Assembly (NCBI RefSeq): GCF_040115645.1
Contig: NC_089546.1
Location: forward strand, 3,755,001 to 3,819,000
Length of the DNA stretch: 64,000 bases
Source of the DNA: Euwallacea fornicatus
Lineage: Eukaryota > Arthropoda > Insecta > Coleoptera > Curculionidae
Direction: 5' to 3'
Below, piece by piece: positions 41,701 through 53,700 of this stretch. The translations under genes were made by a program, and so were the position numbers. Each line of letters begins with the position of its first letter. Position 1 is the first letter of the stretch. The notes beneath the pieces were generated by a model, which did no database searches, was not told where the DNA came from, and saw only the letters and a program-made list of their open reading frames with translations.

Positions 41701-44700
41701 AATGCTTAGTTTAAAAAGGTTTAAAGCTTTTTTTGGGTAACGGGATATAGGTTTTTCTTCTTGTTCAATATCATTGTTCTTAATTATTTTCCAAAAACTA
41801 TAAGATCTGTCTAATTTCAATGTCTCCACATTTTTTTTGGCTTGTAAAAAATTATACAACGAGATGGGTAATAATACTAAATTTCCCAAGGGGCATAAAA
41901 AATGTTCAAATCCAATTCAAATATTTAATGGAACGAACCATTGAATGTAATAATTATTCACTAATCTCTATAAATACATCAACATATAAACAATATTGAA
42001 AATATGCTTGTAATTTATTGAAGAGTTTAACGATTACGGTTTATTCCTACTATGCACACAACCGAAATTTATGAAATGATATTTTCGTGATAAATAAATG
42101 ATAAAATTCCATAATGCTGGCGAATTGATTTTTGATAAATAATATGTCATTCTAAATGTCCGAATAAACATTTTAATTTGGGAAAGCTAAAAATTATTTA
42201 TGGAATCAGTTAGAAAGTACCAAATTTTGTGTAACCAGTGGGATTCTGCGGTACGAGTGCAGTAAAGTCTTGCGATATGATACTAGTTATATAAAATGAC
42301 ACACCATGAAGAACAAACTAAAAAAACATGCAGAAGTTTGCAGGTTTTCGAATTACACTCCGTATTTGTAGAAGTAAAGTAATTATTATTGCTACTGTCT
42401 AATTTGTTAACTGAGTTAGAATATTCTCTTCTATATCCGAATTCTATTTTGAAAACGTGTTATTTGTTCTATAGAAAACTGGAAATGATATTCTCAATGT
42501 AGATATCACAGGAAGAGACAGAATCAATATTCCTCTTGATGATTTATACTTTCTTTCTATCCTTTAAAAGAAAGAAAATATTTATTTTGTATTAAAACAT
42601 TTTTTGCGAACGCCGTAAGAAAACGAAATAATGAACTCCTAATGTACTTTTCCATATATTGCTTCCACAGTTCATACCATCACGCACTAAGAAAATCTTT
42701 ATTATCTCCTACTGAATACTTCCTTATAAGAACGAATTTAATTTCCAGAAGCCCAGGCTGAGATCCAGGGATCTCCGGAACTGTATATAAGAGCAGGCTC
42801 CCTCTTGAAGTTAATTTGCACTCTGAGACATTCTACAGAACCTCCAGCTTTCGTCTTCTGGTACCATGAACAGAGGATGATCAACTACAACCCTGGTGTT
42901 TCAGTCAAAGAAGGAAGAAGCTCCAGCATTCTCCATTTACAAGACGCTGAGAAAAGCCACAATGGAAATTACACGTGTAGTCCTAGCAATGCTGTTCCGG
43001 CTTCCATTAATGTGCATGTTTTAAATGCAACAGCAGGTGAGTGTTCGCTTCCACAGGTCGTGAATTGATTGTATATTTCAATGAAACTGTATAAAACGAA
43101 TCCGAATAGCTGAATAAATGTACACATTACCGAAAAGGAACATTCAGGGTTTCGAAAGCCATTAATGCCGGGATCAATTAACGTAAAAGCAAAGGCACAT
43201 TTTAACCCTTACAATATGGAGTCATTATGTCGAAGTGAAAGGTCAGACCTCCACATTGACAATAAAATCTTTATATGTTGAAACCGAGGGCGTGAAAATT
43301 AAAGTCGTTAACAATTTATTGGACTGAGTGTAGGTCGTTTTCAGAAGGAAACATTTGAATTAATGAGGTGAGTTTCCAGATTATTTTCAACTTGAAAAGT
43401 TGAGAAGTTGTGGAAGTTCGATGTCACCATAAGAAATTACTTTAGAAAGTTGTTTAAAAATAAATTTGTTTTCCGTCATTGATTACATGAATTATTGAAT
43501 TAGTGGACTAGAGAATATATAAACTTAAAGGTGATTGGTGATAATTTCTCTTGATTAGTTGATGGAAAGTTCATCAATAAAAAGTGAAAGTCCATTTATG
43601 ACCGATTTGTCATTATCATTACTAACGAGAAACTTTAATTACTTTCTCTCGGGAAAGTCAACGGTATGCTTCAACTTACAGCTTGTGTCACATTTCCAAT
43701 TATTCTTCCTTCGTGTCCCTTAAGGGTGAATCTGTCGACATTTCACTCTTTATCGCATTTTGTACAGGCTTTCTAGAAAATTTATGAGATTTGTATTTCT
43801 TATCTGGTGTTGAAAAACAGTCATTAATAATTCGATTTGTGTATTCTTTCTGCTAACAATTTTTCCAGTTACCTTATAGTCTAGTCATGATCAGCACCTT
43901 TACGATTATAGAAAATTAATTTCTCAGTTCTCTATCCATTTCTTCACACTTTCATTCAAATACAATTGCTAAACATGTACTTGTTTTATAATATAATTAT
44001 ACATTTTTTTAATATTCATTATTTATTCGCCTCAAACATTTTCCATGGTATTAAAAATTCTCAAGATTAGATGGAAAAATCAATTCCTTTTTTTAACAAC
44101 TTTAATCAGATTTAGACTCTGTTGGTAGGGTCTCCTAGATAGTGACAAGTAGATATCTCTTGACTATCACATAACCAAAAATAACCAATTAATTCTTTTG
44201 TCGATAACACCTTTTCATGTAAAATTTTGTCGTAAATTTTTCAGTGCTTTTGTATGTTTTGAATAAGCTTTACTTCCATTTGGGAACTACTTCCCTCACA
44301 TCCATTTCTTTACCTAGACTTCTTGCTTCTTATACAGGGTTAAAAAAAAGTTTAAAATATTTTAAAGAGATAATATTGTAGTATGGACCAAAATAAATAA
44401 AAAAGCTTTAGTAAGCATAGATCCACAAAGTAACGGCTTTAGAGATATAGAAAGATGTTCTTTTTTGAATAATTTATTTGTAATTATTTATTATTTATTT
44501 TTTATGGATAAATAAACAAAGAAAGCTTTTAGCAAACACCAAAAACAAAGTTACATAAGATCTACTTTTAGAGTTCTATTTCGAAGCAGACCTGACGTCT
44601 TCGTCTGAAGGGTATTCGAATTCTTACTAAAACTTCCTCATTGATGCAGATTTGTTGGCATTTTTAATTTATTCATAGCTACAGTTTCTCGAGACTATCT

Positions 44701-47700
44701 ACCGGAGTATCACAGACTAATCTTTTCAAACATAAAAAAGAAGAAATATAAAGAGTTTAAATCAGATGATCCTGCAGGCCATAATGCGAGTTGGCCCCTT
44801 TCTACGCTTTTACGTGGAAAAGTATGGTGCAACTACACTTCAACGGCAGTCGAAAAATGAGATGGAGTACCATCATGCTGGAACCACATTTGTTGCGTTT
44901 GTTCTAAATGAATATCATCTAAAAGATAACCTGTTGTATTCTGCAGAAAGGTGAGATAAGCAGCGTCTGTTAATGGATTTTGTGAAACAACAGGATCTAG
45001 AAAGCCATAACCCACAATACCTATCTAAATGTATACTGAAATATGTGCCTGATACCCAGATTCCATTAGATTATGGGGATTTTTGTCAGCGTGTTGTGAA
45101 AATTAACAACTTCATTACGTGTGAACCGGGCCTCATCTGTAAACCTGCTTGACGATCACGTGGATTTAAGGCCTGTGCTCATTGTACATGGTAGGAATAA
45201 AGCAGCTATTAGTGGAGAATTCTCCAAAACAAGTGGAGCACTAATTTCCATCGCGGTTGATGTTCCCCGTAACCTCGTTCCCGGACCATGCTCTCTCCGT
45301 GCTAGAATTTCTGCTTCTGCTCTAGGGAATAGAGCAGACACCGGCCTTGATCTTCTAGATAAATAGCACTGTTTGCTCAATGAAACGGTATCACACAGTC
45401 TTTAGTGAATTATTCCTAACACATAACATGAAGGAATCTGGAAATTTGGATAATCTTTAGTATCAAGATGTCGCGTTTCGGCGACAATGCAATTAGCACC
45501 ACCTTACACGAAATTCATGTCGGTTAATTCTACTTTAGGCTAAACAGCGATAACAAGCGAAAACTTGTGCATTGACAATAATCAAACACTTAATGTTTAT
45601 ACCAGGATGAGACGGTGTAAATTTTTGCAAAATAAAAAAAGAGGTTAAAAGGAATAACTTTCATTTGTTTATATACAGTGTGACCCACTTAAGAGCGGGA
45701 CACCCCTGTAAAATTTTTATTTGTGGTTCGATTTTGATCATTTTTTTATATGTTGTAGGGCATCAAAAACTCTATTTTGTGACAAGTTCTTGTTACGCTC
45801 GCTTAAAATCTAAGGTCTACTTTGCCCCTTTCTCATGACGAAATTTTAAGAAAAGACATTAGGGAATTTTTTATTTTAAATTTAGCTTCAGTAATAACTT
45901 TAGAATTATTCAAAATGGCTGTATTTCAAATTTCGTTAAAAAATGTTTATCCATAAAAAAGTTATAGAACAATCAAATTTTATTTAATTTAAATTAATTA
46001 ATGATTCAATGTGAAAAAAAAATTGTAACGAAAAGAGATTTAATTCATTTTAAAAAACACTTGCTTCGATTAAGCTACCATTCAACTGGATACATTTCTC
46101 GTATCTTCTTCTAGTATTACTCATTACTTTTCTGAGAGATAAGGGAGTAATTTCTTCACAGGCGCGTCTCAACCTTATGCATAGTTCTTCTCTATTTCTG
46201 GGGCGGTTTTTATATACTTTTTGCCCAAGAGTACCCCACAAAAAGAAATCTAAAGGGGTCAGGTCCGGTGATCTGGGTGGCCATTGTATTAATGGACTAT
46301 TCCGTCCGATCCATTGATTGGGAAAGTTTGTATTTAGCCACTGCCGAACAATTTTCGCGTTATGTATAGGACTTCCATCAAGTTGAAAGTACATGTTACT
46401 TGTGTATAATAGTGGAAGATTGTCAATCGCATTGGATAATTCATTTCTCAATAGTTCTAAAAAACTTGCAGAATTCATATTGCCCTCAAGAAAAAATGGA
46501 CCGATAAGTTTGTCATAGATTATTCCACACCAAACATTTACTTTTTGGGAATATTGACTTTTGCAGTTGATAATCCAGCGTGGATTTTCATGAGACCAAA
46601 ATCTACAATTCTGTGAAGAAACTATCCCGTTAGTAGTAAATGTAGCTTCGTCACTAAATAGAATACATTTTAGAAAATTGTTGTTATCTTGATACTCCCC
46701 TTGCACCCACAAACAAAATTCCAATCTTCTGTTCTTGTCTCCTTCCTCCAAAGTATGCAGAAATTTTGGTTTAAATGGCTTAATTTTATTCTTTTTCAGG
46801 CATCGACGAATGTTTTCCCTCGGTACATTTAAATCTAAACTTGCTATTCTTAATGTAGCATGTGGGTTATTAGTAAAATAATTTAAAATTGCAATTTCTG
46901 TATCACCTTCATTTCTATTTCCAGGACGGTTGTTTTTTAACAAATATCTATCAACGGCTCCAGTTTCATTAAATGTACGATTTATTCGATTCACTGTACT
47001 TTTAGTAATCGGACGTCGATTAGGATATCTTGTGTTAAATATTCTAGTCACTTCCCTTACACTTCTGTCATTGTCACCAGAAAGACGCACTATTTCAATT
47101 TTTTCCCTTAAAGTTAATTGATTATTCATATCTGAACTTTTTCTTCAATCAAAAACAGTTAAATTTTCTTCTAAACCACCAAGAACTGGTTTATTTATTT
47201 ACAAAAAGACAATTGCATTGTATTTAATGACAAGGATAAAACAAGTGACTTAACTATGTTTATTGGATCCGTACTCAGCCAACTTGACCAAAAATTATTA
47301 CATCCAGATGGTTCAATAAATTTAAAATTGGATTGCTCTACAACTTTTTTATGGATAAACATTTTTTAACGAAATTTGAAATACAGCCATTTTGAATAAT
47401 TCTAAAGTTATTACTGAAGCTAAATTTAAAATAAAAAATTCCCTAATGTCTTTTCTTAAAATTTCGTCATGAGAAAGGGGCAAAGTAGACCTTAGATTTT
47501 AAGCGAGCGTAACAAGAACTTGTCACAAAATAGAGTTTTTGATGCCCTACAACATATAAAAAAATGATCAAAATCGAACAACAAATAAAAATTTTACAGG
47601 GGTGTCCCGCTCTTAAGTGGGTCACACTGTATATTAAATAAGTAATAAATAATTGCAAATAAATATTAAAAAAAAACCTTCCACATTTCTGAAACAGCTA

Positions 47701-50700
47701 CTTGCGGAGCCATGTTTACTAAGATTTTTTTATTTCCTTTGGTCCATACTATTACACCTTCAAATATATTATACTCTTTTTTCAACACCTTTTATATCGC
47801 CTTCTCTTTTAAGAAATGGGATGGTGCCTCCCCTCTTTTAGTAGTAAGAAAGTAATTTCCATAAGTAACGTGTTTGTAGCCATTTTACCTTTGACTATTG
47901 GGTCGCTCTCCACTTTCTCCCTCCTTCAGTTAGTATCCATGGTCGAGACAAAAACGCTGTTTATAATATAATATCGCATGAAAAGTTCAAGCATTTCCTT
48001 GCTTTTTCCATGAATAATAAATGAGATTCCTGAAACCCATAGTCGGACATCCATGGACATCCATAGTTGATGACCGAGTGATGTCCAGCACTTATTATGC
48101 ACTGATTATTGATAGATGATGCGACATCTTTGCATGCCTTTTCGCATAGCTCAGCCGTTCTTTAGACTTTAATTTATGTCATAGTTATGTTAATAAGTAT
48201 TGTCCTGTGACCATTGGATATTCCAATTCTGGCAGCACGCCTTCGTGCAGACCATTTCCGCTTTCTATGGATGAACGGGCCAGGTGGTATCCACAACCGA
48301 TTGAAAGTACACGCAAATAGATATCGGAGGACACCTCAAGAAGAATCATGTCCGTATAATATTCTTCTGTTAACGCGGTCAAATTCGGTAAATGTTTACG
48401 GAGTCGGTGTTGGTCGTCTTGAAAGCGAAGGCTGTGGAGACGTTCGTTAATGATAAAAGATGAAATTTTCATACTATAATATTGCATTGTGAGTATTTAG
48501 AAATGGCCAGTCGTGGGCAATCTATAGATTGTCGTGGGTACGGTGCTTTGCAGAAGTTAATAAAAGACACAAACTTAAAAGTGCAGGTGCAGCTCAGGAG
48601 AGTTCGTTCAAAAGCAAGACTTGCGGCCCCTGAGAAAACGGCTGACTAAGTACGTGGAATCTTAATGCCTAGGAATTATTTAGTCAAAAACGTAGACACT
48701 GTGGAAAAATTGTTTAAAGTTTATAAAATTAGTTGCAAATAAATCTCACGGTTTTAGCATTCATGGAAATACATATATAAATTGACCTCGGCCCAATATC
48801 AAGCACGTGGTCCCATTTTGATGCATTAGAAAACCTAAAATTACAGTTTCGCTCAAATAACACCAACGAAAACAATATTGTTCCTACACCATTATGAGTT
48901 ATGAATAGGTTTTTACACACAGCTAATGGTCAATTATTTTCACATGAGCTAATGGTTTATGGAATATTTATAGTGGTATTTAAATAGCGCAGAAACGTCA
49001 ATAAACAATATTGTAATCTACAGCATATGGCCGTACACTCGCTTTATGTGCTTGATTAAAAAGTAAAAAAGTGCGGTTTCGAGATTTTAAATTGGGAAAA
49101 TTTTGTATGACAAAAGCGACAATATTAGTTCAGCCTTTTAAACAGAAACGATGAGATTGACGACAGTTTGCAGTGGGGTCGATTTTTATTCGAATATAAA
49201 TAATAAATAATAATCGAAGTTCGAAACGAAAACTTCATTTCGCACAATCAATTATGGCTCATTTGAGTCATAAATGAAAAATTGTTAATGTGGAAGGGTA
49301 TGATAAGCTAATTTCTGCCACGCTACACCAAATTAAATATGTATTCTCTCCCTCTAAAACCTCATTTAAATTAAATTTACATTATTTTAATTACACAAAC
49401 AAATGCCCGGCAGTCTTTTCATTGTCCTGACACATACGCTCAATTTCAATTTTGATTCCCCTCACACATAGAGTTATGTATTTAATAATAATCCCACCCT
49501 TTTCAGTGCTCGGTTTCATTATAATTTCTAATTTCAATTTCGTTTATGTAACGTTTTCTGGCAAAATATTTTCGCAACGGATTTTATTTACATGTTATAA
49601 ATATTAAAGAATGCCGTCGCGCCGTTGAGATTGGCCCTTTCGGATTTGTTTCGGTGAATCTTTATTTGCAGGAATAATATTGGCTGTTTATTATCACAGC
49701 AAAGAGACGGGGTGAAAAACTGGGAAAACCTGATGCTCTGTGGTATAAAAAATATATCGGTGATGAATTATTGATAAGCCCTGTTTATTCTTTCCTTTTG
49801 GCGGGACGTAACGTGATTGAGATGTACAAAGTTGGAATTTAAGCAGCACAACATGAAACAATCTTTTAAGTTAAAAATTGATGATGACTTCATAATTTAC
49901 ATTCGTCTTTAAGCTGAAGAACTCAATAAATTCTACCTCGTCTGAGGTAATACGGGTAATATATTCCGTCGCTAAAAGTGATACTTTCCCTACACTACAA
50001 ACCGGAAATATCCGGCAATAAATGAAGCTGCTAAAGCTGTTAAACCTAATAGTTTTCGGCAGCTCTCAGTGGGAGCTTTCTATTCGGATTAGCTGGTACA
50101 TTTTTGGTCTAATGTTAGAACCATTTAATAAATGATTTCTCGCATCGCAAACGATGTGAGTGCCATTAGGCTGTGCATTCGGATAATGACGCCATTTCCA
50201 AGGGACAGATCGGCATAGCAGAATTTTTAGTAATCGCAGTTATTTCACCATTGACTGGTACTAAGCCGTGGTGCGAATTAGAATCACAAACTTGGCTTAA
50301 TTCGGGCAAGTTCTGCGTTCTGGTTAACTCAAACGTTTAATTAGTGCATGTCGATATTAAAGCAGACCCGACCACCCTCCGAAGCCTTATCTTATGGAAG
50401 CCTAAGTAAATCTTCTATACCCAATTTGCTGAAAACAGCAACAGTTTGCTAATAAATCTGCCCGTTGGTACAATCTCTATGTACGGTTGGGAAGGTGGAG
50501 GGAGGTGGGAGAGGGGGAGGTCTAAAGCTTTGTTAGCCTAATTGATTAACAAAAGGCTTAAGCAAGTTACTTGTATTTTACGTCAAGGGTCAAGTTAATC
50601 CTTGCTGTGAGATTATAGCTGCAGTCCTCGTTTAGTTGCCGCTTATCTTGACAGAACGCCCAACGAAGGGTAAAATAATATATGAGTATATACGGAATTC

Positions 50701-53700
50701 AGTTGTTTACCAATCTGGTTTAGTAAATATGATGACCTGAGTTTGGTTAGAGAATATGTTGCTTTAATCAGTTATGATTTATATCACATAGCCTCAAACT
50801 TGTTGCTTCCCTTATAGTTATTTTATTTAATCTTTCAAATCAACAATTACGTGCCTAATTAGGATTTATCATTCCGATTTTCAAACAGGTTATGATTTGT
50901 CCAATATTACCGTTTAGAATTTCAAAATCTGCAACTTATTTACATGTTCCAAATTTATATTTTGTGGTAGGTGTGAGTAAACGAGTCAAAGATAATATCA
51001 ATAAAATTTCAATTCGATGTGAAATAAATCAGTAAATAATATGTTCCAATAGTTGAAATAATGGCTTCGATCATTTTCGTCGATGAAATGAGCGTTTCAC
51101 ATATAAGATTGCTACTTGTAGTACATATTTGTGGAATCGATATAAAAGGTTTCAGAACGCATGATTTAATGAATAAGAGTTAGAGGACATCCCAAATGAG
51201 AGCGAACCATATTTTCTAGAAGAAAACTACTTCAATTACGCAGTTCTTTCTTTGTAAATTTTCTTGTATATATGTAATATTGCCGGTAGCTCGAATGTTT
51301 AAATGGCTCGTATAAACTAGCAAATTATGAATATTGTGGACTCATGACTCTTCATTAGGGAGTTCCTAGACTGTAGAAATCAAAACTTTCAGATTTTCGT
51401 TTCAATTATAATAACAGTTTTTTAAGTCAAGTCAAATCCAAAGATGTCTAGACCTATGCTAATCCACAAACTTGTTTGCATTTTATAATTAACGAAACGT
51501 GAATGAAATAATAAAATTCGAGAATTTTTTTGCTTAAAAAACAAAGGTTTGAAAGAATTGTTATCCGGGAACCAACTCACATGCATTGTTCTTTGAATTA
51601 CAACTTCATTCATGAATTTATAAATTGTCTACGTAGCCCATAAAAATGAATATACGTGTATAATGGTCAAGATTTCAGTATCAAAAATAAAAACGTATAA
51701 AATCTTTTGTATGGCGGTAGTACTAATAGTAATACAAATAATTTTATAAAAAATATTTTGAGTCATTTCATAATAAGACAATATCACGATAGATCCATCA
51801 CAAACCGCTTTATAGCATATATAACAAACATGTCGAACAAAATCAAACAATTATAAAACAGATTCGTTAATTAAACCTTTTTTAGGTCCGAAAATATACT
51901 TCGTTGAAAACTTACAAATTTAAAATCACGATACGGAAATTAACTCACAAAAAATGTTAAATATAAAATTGCTTGCGAATTTTAAAAGTTTTCTATTTGA
52001 TGAAAGGTCTAGACCTATAAAAAGGTAATTAAAAAAGGATTTCTTGGGTCAAATGCTGTATAGTATGTCTACCAGCACGCTTTTGATAACGGTCATGAAA
52101 TTAAATAGAACGTTGTTTACATGGTTGCCAAGGAACCATGATTGAGGAGGTGTTAAAGCAAAAAAATTATATACTACATTTTACTTAATAAAAAGCAGTA
52201 TGTGATCTTTTGTGTGGTGAGCATAGATAAAGCTTCGTTACCTATGCTTGACCAAGCAGTCAACCTCGGACACATAAAGAGAATCTAAACATTAGCAAAT
52301 ACTACTCAGAGTAATTACCAACACAGAAAATAAAATACTAAACAAGACCGGTCATGTTATATAAATTAACATATGAAAATAATAACATAATTAAAGTCAG
52401 AAACTATTATTCGTCAATTACTGAGTTGAGAACTTTTTAAACTGTTCCATATATTGTACACATTCACATTCCATCCATTTCAATTCAGCTATTTTTCGTG
52501 TTTTCAATAACTTTATGATAAGTGCTGATGATGGTGATGTATTTCTTATCGATTATTTTACAAAGGTTTCTATTATCAGTTCTCAATAAAGGATAAATAT
52601 TTTACTGAATTAGTATTAACTGAGAATAGTGTGAAATTATGCCGCTCCAACAACCCCTTACATGTGTATGGGGCGTTATTCCTAAACAAAATAAAAGATT
52701 AAATTGATAATCCCTCTCAAACGAATAAAAGATATTTAGAGGAATTTTCCAGGAAAATATGCTTTACTTTATTCAACTCCGACACCTCTAGCTCGAATAC
52801 AAATTGCGAAAAGCCGTTTATATAGCGCTTCCATAAAGTATTGCAACAGGTTTATAATTTTAATAAACCTCATATTTTAAAAAAATGTTTAAACACGTAT
52901 GATTCTATTTAAAAAAGGTTTTTAATTTATTATTTTTTATGTTAAAATTTTTCCCATCTATCCAGCTACTCTTACTAACTTTTTATTTCAAGTGGAAAAG
53001 TGCCTATTGTAGTATCTCAAATGAAAGGTAATTCAATAAGAGATACAATGGTGTACTGAGAACTGAAAAGGGATCTAGTTTCCTTAATAAAAAATAGAAC
53101 AAAGCCTATCTCCTAATAAGATTAACAGTTTTAATCTTTCCTTCTTAGATGGAGACTCCATTTTTATTTCATTTTCAAAAAGAATAAAAAAGTGACAATA
53201 AGACATGGAAATTTCCAGTCGTCTTCAATATAAACAATTTTTAGATTGAAAATATTTTAGTTTTCATAAAATTTATTAGTAGTGGAATTGAATTGTTAGG
53301 AGCCCATTACAGTTATAATATCAAAAAAATAGGTCGTTATTTTGAGAAGTAAAGAATTGAAATTTGAGTCTTACTGAGGTCTGGAGAACACAAAAGAACT
53401 TACAAAGAGATGTGTTTCATATTTAATGAGAAATATCCGGACCGGCCCATTGATAGAAGTGTGGTTTGTCGAATCAATAAAAAATTTCTACAAACTGAGC
53501 GTAAAAGCTGCACCAAAATGCAGAAAACCTCGAACAGCAACTGGTGGCAATAAAGCGCTAGAATTTTTTTTATCTACCGATGAAAATCCCACACATTCTA
53601 CCAGAAAACATGCCGATGAATTTGATGTATCTACAAACTTATTAAAAAATGTTGTAAAACGAAAAATATTTCATCCATGCAAAATTTCTCTTACCCAAGA

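Larger units (their letters stand above)
23771..42748 (+). other. Intron 3 of the Dpr-like gene (19.0 kb)
   Basis: Begins GTAAGT and ends AATTTCCAG. Contains family A copy 2, transposase relic E, a (TA)30 microsatellite, nested inverted repeats at 31213-32783 and a family D fragment at 40440-40910. The rest, including 23771-25000, 26905-28600, 29720-31200, 32790-40430 and 40915-42748, is AT-rich with no exon or RNA gene that I can support. Confidence 0.75.
44331..47794 (-). mobile_element. Element G: older TIR transposon interrupted by element H
   Basis: The left arm at 44331 to about 44530 starts TATACAGGGTTAAAAAAAAG and contains TATGGACCAAAATAAATAAA. Its reverse complement is found after element H at about 47632-47794, including TTTGGTCCATACTA and a CTTTTTTCAACACCTTTTA end. 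The inner part of the same arm lies before H, at about 45640-45673. The right TIR of G is thus cut in two by H, and rejoining across H restores continuity with the left arm. Without H, G is about 1.5 kb. It carries a minus-strand transposase relic. Confidence 0.8.

Noticed and set aside
45156..45380. Minus-strand 74-codon frame and plus-strand 81-codon frame at 45121-45366
   Set aside because: Both are out-of-frame readings of the decayed DNA-binding part of the element G transposase.
48185..48487. 100-codon minus-strand frame overlapping a plus-strand frame
   Set aside because: No recognisable family on either strand. Possibly an old repeat, but nothing identifies it.
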